DNA of 64,000 nt. Source: Bradyrhizobium tropiciagri. Its GTDB lineage: Bacteria; Pseudomonadota; Alphaproteobacteria; Rhizobiales; Xanthobacteraceae. Within the stretch, counting starts at the first letter, position 1, and each line of letters starts with the position of its first letter. The DNA lies in the NCBI RefSeq assembly GCF_018130545.1, contig NZ_JAFCKF010000015.1, positions 39,104-103,103 on the forward strand, given 5' to 3'. The position numbers were made by a program, and so were the translations under genes. Positions 27,236 through 36,230 of this stretch are shown piece after piece. The notes beneath the pieces were generated by a model that had not been told where the DNA came from, searched no databases, and saw nothing but the letters and a program-made list of their open reading frames with translations.

Positions 27236-27729
27236 GCGGAGCGCCTCTGCTTGCCTGCATTAATGTCGGCCTGTGCCTCGAGCACGGCTTCGGTGATGCC
27301 TTGATAGGCGCCGCAGCGGCAGAGATTGCCGCTCATGCATTCGCGCACCCGCTCCGGATCGGGGCCCGCCTGACCCTCCTCGATCAGGCCGATGCCGCTC
27401 ATGATCTGGCCCGGCGTGCAGAAGCCGCACTGGAAACCGTCATGGGCGATGAAGGCGGCCTGCACCGGATGCAGCTCTCCGCCGCGCCCGACGCCTTCGA
27501 TGGTGGTGATCTCGGCGCCGTCATGGCTGACGGCGAGCGCAAGGCAGGAATTGATGCGACGGCCGTCGACCAGGATGGTGCAGGCGCCGCACTGGCCGCG
27601 GTCGCAGCCCTTCTTTGTTCCGGTGAGGTCGAGCCGCTCGCGCAGCAGGTCGAGCAGCGTGACGCGGGGGTCGTCGAGGGCAATTTCCCGGCGGACGCCA
27701 TTGATGGTGAGGCTGAGTGGGAGATTCAT
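27232..27729 (-). CDS. Molybdenum hydroxylase [2Fe-2S] subunit (PaoA/YagT-like, no Tat leader)
   Basis: A 165-residue subunit with a plant-type [2Fe-2S] motif (GCDRGQCGACTILVDGRRINSC) and a second helical cluster (CGFCTPGQ, then CMSGNLCRCGAY). The ATG at 27729 gives the protein directly at the ferredoxin fold. PaoA of E. coli has a Tat signal that exports the whole enzyme, which is absent here, so this complex is expected to stay in the cytoplasm. First gene of the operon. No dedicated MoCo chaperone (PaoD/XdhC) is adjacent. Confidence 0.93.
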   Translation of the reverse strand: MNLPLSLTINGVRREIALDDPRVTLLDLLRERLDLTGTKKGCDRGQCGACTILVDGRRINSCLALAVSHDGAEITTIEGVGRGGELHPVQAAFIAHDGFQCGFCTPGQIMSGIGLIEEGQAGPDPERVRECMSGNLCRCGAYQGITEAVLEAQADINAGKQRRSA

Positions 27730-27837
27730 GCGGGGCTCCGATCCGTGTATGGTCGGGTTGAATCGAGGCAACGCGAACCCGTGGCCGCCGATCCAGAGGT
27801 CGGCGCGCCTTGTCAGGCCCGGTGCTGGTCGCCATAT

Positions 27838-27854
27838 ACGGAGGCATCCTCCGT
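27838..27854. promoter_or_regulatory. Perfect palindrome between Mo-hydroxylase operon and TetR gene
   Basis: ACGGAGG-CAT-CCTCCGT is a perfect 7-bp inverted repeat with a 3-base spacer, 28 bases before the TetR start and about 109 before the divergent Fe-S subunit start. TetR dimers bind 15-19 bp palindromes exactly here, so it is a strong candidate operator controlling both directions. Confidence 0.7.
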
Positions 27855-27881
27855 TTACAAGGGAGGGAGAAAAGAAAAAGG

Positions 27882-28529
27882 ATGGCCGGGTCGTCACCAG
27901 AAATTGTCCGCAAGCCGCGCGCCGATGCCGTGCGCAATCGCGAGCGCGTGCTGGAAGCCGCCAAGGCCGTGTTCTCGGCCGGCGGCAGCGAGGCGAGCCT
28001 GGAGGCCGTGGCGCGCCATGCCGGCGTCGGCATCGGCACGCTGTATCGCCACTTCCCGACCCGCGAGGCGCTGTATGAGGCGGTCTATCGCCGCGAGGTC
28101 GAGCAGCTCGGCGATCTGGCCGAGCAGTTGCAGAATGCGCCCGAGCCGGTCGCGGCGCTGCGGCGCTGGCTGCGCGCCAATGTGGAATTCGTCGCCACCA
28201 AGAAAGGCATGGTCTCAGCACTTGCGCTGGTCGCGACCGGCTCGACCGAGCTGCACGCCTATTCATTCGATCGCCTGACCAAGGCCATCGGCACCCTGCT
28301 CGCGCGCGCGGTTGCGGCCGGCGCGATCCGCGATGACATCAGCGCCGAGGACGTGCTGCGCGCGCTGATCGGCATGTGCTACATGCACGACCAGCCGGGC
28401 TGGCAGACCACCGCGCTCAGGCTCCTCGATGTGTTCGTGGACGGACTGCGGGTGCAGCCGACGAGCACAACGCAGTCAGAGGCAAGGCCCGTGAGGAAAG
28501 TCAGCCCAAACAAGGCGCGGCGGCCCTAG
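27882..28529 (+). CDS. TetR-family transcriptional regulator
   Basis: A 215-residue TetR protein. The N-terminal helix-turn-helix is RERVLEAAKAVFSAGG with GIGTLYRHFPTREALYEAVY. The alpha-helical ligand domain resembles the SbtR/AcrR-like C-terminal family (WLRANVEFVATKKGM). The ATG at 27882 follows an AAAGG stretch; an ATG-like start at 27810 would cover the palindrome and is less likely. It presumably represses the divergent PaoABC-like operon and itself. Confidence 0.9.
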   Translation: MAGSSPEIVRKPRADAVRNRERVLEAAKAVFSAGGSEASLEAVARHAGVGIGTLYRHFPTREALYEAVYRREVEQLGDLAEQLQNAPEPVAALRRWLRANVEFVATKKGMVSALALVATGSTELHAYSFDRLTKAIGTLLARAVAAGAIRDDISAEDVLRALIGMCYMHDQPGWQTTALRLLDVFVDGLRVQPTSTTQSEARPVRKVSPNKARRP

Positions 28530-28660
28530 CCAGCGGTGGCCTGCCGGGAAATAATTCGGCGAGTGTGAAAAAGTGCACAGACGGCCCGACCGGCGTCCGG
28601 CTAGATCGCAGCATTGACGCGTCCAAGCTCATATTTGCTCTAGGTCATATTCGCGATCCA

Positions 28661-28686
28661 GCCCGGCCAATGTGCCGGGCTTTTCG
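28661..28686 (+). terminator. Rho-independent terminator
   Basis: GCCCGGC-CAATGT-GCCGGGC followed by TTTT: a 7-bp GC stem, 6-base loop and U-run. It lies 130 bases after the TetR stop and is its probable transcription end. Confidence 0.75.
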
Positions 28687-28731
28687 TTGATCAGGCTTGT
28701 GGCGAAAAGACCCGCACGCAGGCTTTTGGGG

Positions 28732-29070
28732 TCATCGCGGGACGGCCCGCGTTCCGCTGTTGTTGCCGGGCAAGTTCGATGTTCCGGTCCCCGTCGCTGA
28801 ATTGTCGCTCGGGTCGGTCCAGTAATTCGGCGTTGAGGTGCCCGGATTGTTCATGTTGCCGGTGGTGCTTCCGGGCGGGTTGCTCAGCCCCGTGCCCGTT
28901 CCCATTCCGGTGGTGCCGGAGGACCCGGTACCGGTTCCTGTGCCTGAGCTGTCCGCCCCCGCGCCTGCACGCGCGCCGCGCGCCGAGCCACCGCCCGCTC
29001 CTTGAGCGAGAGCGAGTGGCGTAGACAGCATCATCGCCGCGGCCAAACCGATCGTTGCCAGTTTATTCAT
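28732..29070 (-). CDS. Small exported Gly/Thr-rich protein
   Basis: A 112-residue protein with a clear signal peptide (MNKLATIGLAAAMMLSTPLALAQ). The mature part is low complexity, rich in Gly, Thr, Ser and Asn (SGTGTGTGSSGTTGMGTGTG), with no recognised domain. The ATG follows GGAAAGGG. An EcfG-type promoter lies 28-53 bases upstream, so it is probably part of the general stress response. Probably periplasmic or surface-associated; function unknown. Confidence 0.75.
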   Translation of the reverse strand: MNKLATIGLAAAMMLSTPLALAQGAGGGSARGARAGAGADSSGTGTGTGSSGTTGMGTGTGLSNPPGSTTGNMNNPGTSTPNYWTDPSDNSATGTGTSNLPGNNSGTRAVPR

Positions 29071-29097
29071 GTGAAGCCCTTTCCTTCCAGTCGAGGC

Positions 29098-29123
29098 AAC
29101 GTGTTGCGCAGGGTCGGCGTTCC
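29098..29123 (-). promoter_or_regulatory. EcfG-type (general stress response) promoter
   Basis: On the minus strand, GGAAC (29123-29119) is followed after exactly 17 bases by CGTT (29101-29098), matching the alphaproteobacterial sigma-EcfG consensus GGAAC-N16/17-CGTT. The -10 element is 28 bases before the start codon of the Gly/Thr-rich exported protein. Confidence 0.75.
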
Positions 29124-29750
29124 AAGGTTCGGACGCGCAGCATGCGACGCGAGGAACATGACGCTGGCTGCCCCTGTTGATCGGAATACCGCGCCCAGAG
29201 ACGCCTGATAGAGACACTTCAGATGCGGCACGAGCTGACTGCCGAACCGGAAAAACGGGCCGGCCTGGCCGGATTGAAGCTGATCCAAAGAGCTACACGC
29301 CGAGCTGGAATCCCGGCGGCACACGCGAGACTGCGCTTGATGAAGCAAAAGAGAGAGAATCTCGCGACACCGTGACGGCGATGCAGGATGAGTTCGACAT
29401 CGCTTAGAACTTCGAGAGCCCCCACGGGCTACACAATATCGCCCGCGAACGATCGCAACGCCGCCGTTCGCCGCGGAACGAAACGGTCGATATATCGCAA
29501 TTCGATATATCTTGCGCGATTTGCGCGGATTCCGACAGTTGAACGAAGGTCGAATGCGCCATTCGATGTTTCCGTTCGCGCCCCGTCCGCGGGAATGATT
29601 ATGCTGGTAAAAAACAGGTAGGCGCGCAGCTCGACTGCGCGATCTGCCGATTGGCCATGGCGAGGGAAACGCGCGTTCGCACTCGAGCTTTCGAGGGCGA
29701 CTCCCACTGTTCGGGGGAAGATGCGCCTGCCGTTCATTTGGATCGTGGAA
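29124..29750. other. Intergenic region, about 630 bases, no credible gene
   Basis: No reading frame with a ribosome site or normal codon use was found here. The notable content is CGATATATCG (29488-29497, perfect palindrome) and a second CGATATATC at 29503, 15 bases on. These form two near-identical sites suitable for a regulator of the RND gene downstream. The region before 29460 looks like remnant or spacer sequence. Confidence 0.55.
29487..29512. promoter_or_regulatory. Tandem CGATATATC palindromic sites upstream of RND pump
   Basis: TCGATATATCG and TTCGATATATCT are separated by about one and a half helical turns (15 bases start to start), about 240-260 bases upstream of the RND start. 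Repeated AT-rich palindromes in GC-rich DNA are candidate operator sites. No regulator gene is adjacent. Confidence 0.4.
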
Positions 29751-32700
29751 ATGAACGAGAGCATCTCATCACCATTCATCCGCTACCCGATCGGCACCTC
29801 GCTGCTGATGGCCGGCATTCTGTTCGTCGGCATGGTCGCCTATCCGCTGCTGCCGGTCGCGCCACTGCCGCAGGTCGACTTTCCGACCATCCAGATCTCC
29901 GCGAGCTTGCCCGGCGCCAGCCCCGAGACCATGGCGTCTTCCGTCGCACAGCCGCTGGAGCGGCAGTTCGCGCAGATTCCCGGCATTGCGCAGATGACCT
30001 CGACGAGCTCGCTCGGATCGACCGCGGTGACCATTCAGTTCGACCTGAACCGCAACATCGACGGCGCCGCCAACGACATCCAGGCGGCGATCAATGCCGC
30101 AGGCGGCCAGCTGCCGAAGAACCTGCCGTCGCCGCCGACCTATCGCAAGGTCAACCCTGCGGACTCGCCCATCCTGCTGTTGTCGGCAACCTCGGACACC
30201 CTGCCGCTGATCAAGGTGAGCGACGCGGTCGACGCCCAGCTCGGGCAGCAGATCAGCCAGATTTCAGGCGTCGCCCAGGTGTTCATCGGCGGGCAGCAGA
30301 AGCCTGCCATCCGCGTGCAGATCGATCCCGCCAAGCTGGTCGCCAAGGGGCTGTCGCTGGAAGATATCCGCAGCCAGATCGCCATCACCACGGTCGACAG
30401 TCCGAAGGGCAACATCGACGGTGACCGGCGCGCCTACACGATCTACGCCAACGATCAGCTGGTCGAGGCCAAGGATTGGAATGACGTCATCGTCGCCTAC
30501 CGCAACGGCGGCCCGTTGCGGATTCGCGACATCGGACGGGCCGTTGCCGGGCCGGAAGACATGAAGCAGGCCGCATGGGCGGACGGCAAACGCGGCGTGT
30601 TCCTGGTCATCTTCAAGCAACCCGGCGCCAATGTCATCGGCACGGTCGACAGGATCAAGGCGCAGCTTCCGAGGCTGATTGCCGCCATTCCGCCCGCCAT
30701 CAAGATCAAGATCATCAGCGACCGCACCTTGACCATCCGCGCCGCCGTCGACGACGTGCAGATCACGCTGCTGATCACCATTGTCCTCGTCGTCATGGTG
30801 ATCTTCCTGTTCCTGCGCAGCTTCTGGGCCACGGTGATTCCCGCCGTGACCGTGCCGCTCGCGCTGCTCGGCGCCTGCGCGCTGATGTGGGTGTTCGGCT
30901 ATACGCTCGATAATCTTTCGCTGATGGCCCTGACGATCGCGGTCGGCTTCGTGGTCGACGATGCCATCGTCATGCTGGAGAACATCACGCGGTATGTCGA
31001 GCAGGGTATGCGGCCCCTCGCCGCGGCGTTCCAGGGGGCCGGCGAGATCGGGTTTACGATCCTGTCGATCAGCATCTCATTGGTCGCGGTGCTGATCCCG
31101 CTGCTGCTGATGGGCGGCGTGATCGGCCGGCTGTTCCGCGAGTTTGCGGTGACGCTCGCGATGGCGATCTTCGTTTCGCTCGTGGTGTCGCTGACGCTGA
31201 CGCCGATGATGGCATCGCGCTTCCTGCGCGCGCATGGCGAAACCAGGCACGGCCGGATCTACCAATGGAGCGAAGCGGCGTTCGACAGGATGCTGCATGG
31301 CTATGAGCGGGGGCTCGATCTGGCGCTGCGCTGGAGCCGGACCACGCTCTGCATCTTCTTCGCGACGCTGGCGCTGTCGGTCTATTTGTTCGTGATCATC
31401 CCCAAGGGATTCTTCCCGCAACAGGACAACGGCTTCCTGAACGCCGTCTCGGAGATGGCCCAGGACATCTCGTTTGCCGACATGAAGCAGCATCAGGAGG
31501 AACTCAGCAGGATCGTCCGGGCCGATCCCGCGGTCGAGAGCATGGCCGAGTTCATCGGCGGCGGCGGCACCGCGCTGAACTCGGGCCGCATGTACATCAC
31601 GCTGAAGCCGCACGAGGAGCGTGACGCCAACGCCCAGCAGATCATCGCGCGGCTGCGGCCGAAGCTCGAGGCGGTCGAGGGCGCCCGCCTCTACATGCAG
31701 GCGTCGCAGGACGTCCGGCTGGGCGGTCGCGCCACGCGGACGCAATTCGAATACACGCTGCAGGACGCCAACCTCGCCGAGCTGAACGAATGGGCGCCGA
31801 AGATCCTCGCCAAAATGAAGACCCTGCCGCAATTGCGCGATGTCGCCACCGACCAGCAGACCGAAGGAACGACGGTGACGATGACCATCGATCGCGATAC
31901 CGCGGCGCGTTTCGGCATCCAGCCGCAATTGATCGACGACACGCTGTACGACGCGTTCGGCCAGCGCCAGGTGACGCAATACTTCACCCAGCTCAACAGC
32001 TACCATGTCATCCTGGAGATCCTCCCCGAATTGCAGGGCAAGCTCGACACGCTCAACAAGCTCTACATCAAGTCACCGACCACGGGCGACGAAGTGCCGC
32101 TCTCCGTATTCGCCAAGTGGACCACGGTCCCGGTGCGCCCGCTCGCGATCGCCCATCAGGGGCAGTTTCCTGCGACCACGATCAGCTTCAATCTCGGGGA
32201 GGGCGTCGCACTCGGCCAGGCCACCGATGCCATCCAGAACGCCGTCGCGGATATCGGCGCACCAGCCACGCTCAGTTCAAGCTTCCAGGGCACCGCGCAG
32301 GCCTTCCAGCAATCGCTGAGCTCGGTGCCGCTCTTGATCGTGGCCGCACTGGTCGTGGTCTATCTGATCCTCGGCATTCTCTATGAAAGCTACATCCATC
32401 CGCTCACGATCCTGTCCACGCTGCCATCGGCCGGAGTCGGTGCACTGGCGATCCTGATGGCGTTCGGATTCGATTTCAGCCTGATCGCCCTGATCGGCAT
32501 CATCCTCCTGATCGGGATCGTGAAGAAGAACGGCATCATGATGGTCGACTTCGCGATCGCCGCCGAACGCGAGGAACATCTGTCGCCGCAGGAATCGATC
32601 CGCAAAGCAGCGCTGCTGCGATTCCGCCCGATCATGATGACGACGATGGCAGCCCTGCTCGGCGGTGTCCCGTTGATGCTGGGCACCGGAACGGGTTCGG

Positions 32701-32885
32701 AAATCCGCCAGCCGCTCGGCTATTCGATGGTCGGCGGCCTGATCGTGAGCCAGGCGCTCACGCTGTTCACCACGCCGGTGGTCTATCTCTATCTCGACCG
32801 GCTCTCGAACGCGCTGTCGGACTGGACGGCGAAACGAGCCGACCGCGACGAAGAACCGCCGACGATCAAGAACGCTGCCGAATGA
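29751..32885 (+). CDS. RND efflux transporter, inner-membrane pump (MdtB/MdtC-like)
   Basis: About 1044 residues from the ATG at 29751 (MNESISSPFIRYPIGTSLL, which aligns with the usual HAE1-RND N-terminus); an ATG at 29721 adds 10 residues. It has 12 predicted membrane segments in the RND pattern with two large periplasmic loops. The proton-relay Asp pair is in GFVVDDAIVMLENI. DFPTIQISASLPGASPETM is typical of MdtC-type multidrug pumps. No membrane-fusion protein or outer-membrane channel gene is adjacent, so it must share partners encoded elsewhere. It ends with GNAT convergent on the other strand. Confidence 0.93.
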   Translation: MNESISSPFIRYPIGTSLLMAGILFVGMVAYPLLPVAPLPQVDFPTIQISASLPGASPETMASSVAQPLERQFAQIPGIAQMTSTSSLGSTAVTIQFDLNRNIDGAANDIQAAINAAGGQLPKNLPSPPTYRKVNPADSPILLLSATSDTLPLIKVSDAVDAQLGQQISQISGVAQVFIGGQQKPAIRVQIDPAKLVAKGLSLEDIRSQIAITTVDSPKGNIDGDRRAYTIYANDQLVEAKDWNDVIVAYRNGGPLRIRDIGRAVAGPEDMKQAAWADGKRGVFLVIFKQPGANVIGTVDRIKAQLPRLIAAIPPAIKIKIISDRTLTIRAAVDDVQITLLITIVLVVMVIFLFLRSFWATVIPAVTVPLALLGACALMWVFGYTLDNLSLMALTIAVGFVVDDAIVMLENITRYVEQGMRPLAAAFQGAGEIGFTILSISISLVAVLIPLLLMGGVIGRLFREFAVTLAMAIFVSLVVSLTLTPMMASRFLRAHGETRHGRIYQWSEAAFDRMLHGYERGLDLALRWSRTTLCIFFATLALSVYLFVIIPKGFFPQQDNGFLNAVSEMAQDISFADMKQHQEELSRIVRADPAVESMAEFIGGGGTALNSGRMYITLKPHEERDANAQQIIARLRPKLEAVEGARLYMQASQDVRLGGRATRTQFEYTLQDANLAELNEWAPKILAKMKTLPQLRDVATDQQTEGTTVTMTIDRDTAARFGIQPQLIDDTLYDAFGQRQVTQYFTQLNSYHVILEILPELQGKLDTLNKLYIKSPTTGDEVPLSVFAKWTTVPVRPLAIAHQGQFPATTISFNLGEGVALGQATDAIQNAVADIGAPATLSSSFQGTAQAFQQSLSSVPLLIVAALVVVYLILGILYESYIHPLTILSTLPSAGVGALAILMAFGFDFSLIALIGIILLIGIVKKNGIMMVDFAIAAEREEHLSPQESIRKAALLRFRPIMMTTMAALLGGVPLMLGTGTGSEIRQPLGYSMVGGLIVSQALTLFTTPVVYLYLDRLSNALSDWTAKRADRDEEPPTIKNAAE

Positions 32886-32899
32886 CGACGGACGAGCCG

Positions 32900-33346
32900 T
32901 CAACGCGCGCGATAGATATCCGGGCGGAGGATCTCCATGAAGCGCGATGGATTGCCGAGCGGCTCGAAGCCGAACTGGCTGTACAATCCATGGGCGTCCG
33001 AGGTCAGCAGCAGGAAGCGCCGCAGGCCCTGCAGGTCTTCATGCTCGACAACGCTGCGCATCAGCCGCTTCGACAGTCCCTTGCCGCGATGGGCCTCGAG
33101 GATGAACACGTCGGCGAGCAATGCGAAGGTTGATTTGTCGGTGACGATCCGCGCGAAGCCAACCTGCGCCGCATCCTGATAGACGCCGAAGCAGAGTGAA
33201 TTTGCGATCGCGCGCGCCACGGTCGATCTCGGAATGCCCTGCGACCAATAGCTCTCTTCCGTCAGAAAGGCGTGAATGACGTCGAGGTCCAGGCGGTGCG
33301 GATCGGCTGATATCTCGTAGTCGGCAAGCTCGTGCTGCAGCGGCAT
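32900..33346 (-). CDS. GNAT-family N-acetyltransferase
   Basis: A 148-residue single-domain acetyltransferase. The acetyl-CoA binding motif is LADVFILEAHRGKGLSKRLM, and the GLYSQFGFEPL segment completes the fold. It begins with SYWSQGIPRSTVARAIANSLCFGVY, the usual start of the GNAT subgroup near amino acid genes. The substrate is unknown. It starts 23 bases after the DadA stop on the same strand and may be co-transcribed. Confidence 0.9.
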   Translation of the reverse strand: MPLQHELADYEISADPHRLDLDVIHAFLTEESYWSQGIPRSTVARAIANSLCFGVYQDAAQVGFARIVTDKSTFALLADVFILEAHRGKGLSKRLMRSVVEHEDLQGLRRFLLLTSDAHGLYSQFGFEPLGNPSRFMEILRPDIYRAR

Positions 33347-33369
33347 TTGCGCCTCCTTCGATCAGGCGA

Positions 33370-34635
33370 TCACCCGAAGCGATGGTCGTAGCGGGTGATC
33401 GACAGATCCTTGGTGTCGATCTCGGGCTGTTTCCCGGAGATCGTGTCGGCGAGCACCCGGCCCGAGCCGCAAGCCATGGTCCAGCCGAGCGTGCCGTGGC
33501 CGGTGTTGAGATGCAGGTTGGCGTAGCGCGTCGCGCCGATCACCGGCGGGCCGTCCGGCGTCATCGGGCGCAGGCCGCACCAGAACGTTGCCTTGGGAAG
33601 ATCGCCGCCGCGCGGAAACAGATCGGTCAGCGAATGATCCAGCGTCGCGCGCCGCGCGTCATAGAGCTTGGTCGAATAGCCTGAAATCTCGGCGGTGCCG
33701 CCGACGCGGATGCGGTCGCCGAGCCGCGTGATCGCGACCTTGTAGCTCTCGTCCATCACGGTCGATTCCGGCGCGCCGGACGCGTCCTTGATCGGCACCG
33801 TGATCGAATAACCCTTCACCGGGTAGACCGGCAACGAGATGCCGAGCGGCCGCACCAGATGCGGCGAGTAGCTGCCGAGCGCCAGCACATAGGCGTCGGC
33901 GGTCATCACGCCGGCGCTGGTCGCAACGCCGGTAATCCGCGTCGCATTGGCGTTCAGCCCGTCGATGCCGACATTGAAGTTGAAGCGCACGCCGAGCTTC
34001 TCGGCTTCCAGCGCCAGGGCCTGCGTGAACATGTGGCAGTCGCCGGTCTCGTCATGCGGCAGCCGCAACCCGCCGGCGAATTTCTGCTTCACGCCGGCGA
34101 GCGCCGGCTCGGCTTTGATGCAGCCCTCGCGGTCGAGCAGCTCGAACGGCACGCCATATTGCTTCAGCACCGCGATGTCGTCGCCGGTGCCATCGAGCTG
34201 CGATTGATAGCGAAACAGCTGCAACGTGCCCTGCGCGCGTTCGTCGTAGCGGATGCCGATCTCGCTGCGCAGCGCCTGCAGGCAGTCGCGGCTGTATTCG
34301 GCGATCGGGATCATCCGGCTCTTGTTCACCGCGTAGCGCGGCGTAGTGCAGTTGCGCAGCATCTTCAGCAGCCACAGCCACATCACCGGATCGAGCTTGG
34401 GCCGTATCACCAGCGGGCCGTGCTTCATCAACAGCCACTTCACCGCCTTGACCGGAACGCCGGGGCCAGCCCAGGGCGATGAATAGCCCGGCGAGACCTC
34501 GCCGGCATTGGCAAAGGAGGTTTCGAGCGCAGGCTTCGGCTGACGGTCGATCACCGTCACCTCGTGGCCGGCGCGCGCGAGATAATAGGCGGAGGTGACG
34601 CCGATCACGCCACTGCCGAGAACAAGGACCTTCAC
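33370..34635 (-). CDS. dadA: D-amino acid dehydrogenase, small subunit (DadA)
   Basis: A 421-residue FAD enzyme that oxidatively deaminates D-amino acids, feeding electrons to the respiratory chain. It has the FAD motif [21 protein letters not shown] at the start and DadA signatures [22 protein letters not shown] and [19 protein letters not shown] at the C-terminus. It lies next to an aminotransferase and an XRE-cupin regulator, suggesting a local amino acid or amine catabolic set. Its length is normal for DadA. Confidence 0.93.
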   Translation of the reverse strand: MKVLVLGSGVIGVTSAYYLARAGHEVTVIDRQPKPALETSFANAGEVSPGYSSPWAGPGVPVKAVKWLLMKHGPLVIRPKLDPVMWLWLLKMLRNCTTPRYAVNKSRMIPIAEYSRDCLQALRSEIGIRYDERAQGTLQLFRYQSQLDGTGDDIAVLKQYGVPFELLDREGCIKAEPALAGVKQKFAGGLRLPHDETGDCHMFTQALALEAEKLGVRFNFNVGIDGLNANATRITGVATSAGVMTADAYVLALGSYSPHLVRPLGISLPVYPVKGYSITVPIKDASGAPESTVMDESYKVAITRLGDRIRVGGTAEISGYSTKLYDARRATLDHSLTDLFPRGGDLPKATFWCGLRPMTPDGPPVIGATRYANLHLNTGHGTLGWTMACGSGRVLADTISGKQPEIDTKDLSITRYDHRFG

Positions 34636-34741
34636 TTTTCCTCACATCCTGCAGCGAAAACGCAATCGCCGCTGCGAAACCACTCTGCTTCGCAACGGCG
34701 ACAGCAATTTGTAGAGCTAGCGACTATCTCGCTAGCAATTA

Positions 34742-36070
34742 TCAGGCCACGCGCTTGATGGAGTCGCCGAGGATCGAGACGATGTCGTCGATGTGCGACT
34801 TCTCGACGATCAAAGGCGGCGACAGCGCCAGCGAGTCGCCGCTCATGCGGAAGTAGAGGCCGCTGTTGAAGCAATCGACCATCACGTCGTAGCCGCGCGC
34901 GCCGACAACGCCGTCACGCGCCGAGAGCTCGACCGCACCCATCAGGCCCTGGTTGCGGATGTCGACGACATGCGGCAGGCCCTTCAGCGAATGCAGCGCA
35001 TCGCGCCAGTAGTCGGTGATCGAAGCGCCGCGGGTCAACAGACCCTCGTCCTTGTAGATGTCGAGCGTGGCAAGACCCGCCGCGCAGGCCACCGGATGCG
35101 CCGAATAGGTGTAGCCGTGGAACAGCTCCATGGCGTTATCCGGACCGACCATCAGGCCGTCATGGACCTGGCGGCTGGCGAACACCGCGCCGCACGGCAC
35201 GGTGCCGTTGGTGATGCCCTTGGCGGTGGTCATCATGTCAGGCGTCACGCCGTAGAAATTGGCGGCGAACGGGGTGCCGAGGCGGCCGAAGCCGGTGATG
35301 ACCTCGTCGAAGATCAAGAGGATGCCGTGCTTGGTGCAGAGCTCGCGCAGCCGCTGCAGATAGCCCTTCGGCGCCGGCAGCACCGCGGTCGAGCCCGGCA
35401 CCGGCTCGACGATCACGGCCGCGATGGTGTCGGCACCATGCAGCGCGACCATCCGCTCGACATCGTCGGCGAGCTCGGCACCATGATCCGGCTGGTCCTT
35501 GGCGAAGGCGTTGCGGGCGAGATCATGGGTATGACGGATGTGGTCGACACCCGGCAGATGGGTCGCGAACTGGCGGCGGTTGGCGACCATGCCGCCGACC
35601 GACATGCCGCCGAAGCCGACGCCGTGATAGCCGCGCTCGCGGCCGATCAGGCGGGTGCGGGTCGGCTGGCCGGCGGCGCGGTGATAGGCCAGCGCGATCT
35701 TCAGCGCGGTATCGACCGATTCAGAGCCCGAATTGGTGAAGAAGATCCGATCCAGCCCCTTCGGGGCGATCTCGGCGAGCCGCTCGGCAAAATCGAACGC
35801 CAGCGGGTGGCCCATGTTGAACGAGGGCGCGAAGTCCAGCGTCGAGAGCTGCCGCTCGACCGCGGCCGCGATCTGCGGGCGGCCGTGGCCGGCATTGACG
35901 CACCACAGACCGGCGGAGCCGTCGATCACCTGACGGCCGTCGACCGAGGTGTAGTACATGCCCTTGGCGGAGGAGAACAGCCGCGGCGCTTTCTTGAACT
36001 GCCGGTTGGCCGTGAAGGGCATCCAGAACGAGTCGGTCTTGATCGTGTTCGGAATCTGATGAACGGTCAC
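34742..36070 (-). CDS. Class III omega-aminotransferase (beta-alanine:pyruvate type)
   Basis: A 442-residue PLP enzyme. It begins with TDSFWMPFTANRQFKKAPRLF, as in omega-amino acid:pyruvate transaminases. Cofactor contacts are FTNSGSESVDTALKIA and the FDEVITGFGRLG segment, and the PLP Lys is in TTAKGITNG. It transfers an amino group from beta-alanine, putrescine or similar compounds to pyruvate. Divergent from the XRE-cupin regulator at 36231. Confidence 0.92.
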   Translation of the reverse strand: MTVHQIPNTIKTDSFWMPFTANRQFKKAPRLFSSAKGMYYTSVDGRQVIDGSAGLWCVNAGHGRPQIAAAVERQLSTLDFAPSFNMGHPLAFDFAERLAEIAPKGLDRIFFTNSGSESVDTALKIALAYHRAAGQPTRTRLIGRERGYHGVGFGGMSVGGMVANRRQFATHLPGVDHIRHTHDLARNAFAKDQPDHGAELADDVERMVALHGADTIAAVIVEPVPGSTAVLPAPKGYLQRLRELCTKHGILLIFDEVITGFGRLGTPFAANFYGVTPDMMTTAKGITNGTVPCGAVFASRQVHDGLMVGPDNAMELFHGYTYSAHPVACAAGLATLDIYKDEGLLTRGASITDYWRDALHSLKGLPHVVDIRNQGLMGAVELSARDGVVGARGYDVMVDCFNSGLYFRMSGDSLALSPPLIVEKSHIDDIVSILGDSIKRVA

Positions 36071-36230
36071 GGCGGCGCTCCATTATGGGTTTCCTATAGT
36101 CGGACCACTCTTCCCAGCACTCAACAAGTCCTTTTCTGTCGCACCGCAAGCCATTGATCTTGTTAAGGCGGTCTGCGAAGATTTGTTCGATCCGCAACAC
36201 CTGCAACAGGGACTTGCCAAAGGAATTGCC

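Noticed and set aside
28531-28660. Possible small RNA before the terminator at 28661
   Set aside because: There is a terminator but no recognisable promoter or structured RNA; it is adequately explained as the TetR gene end.
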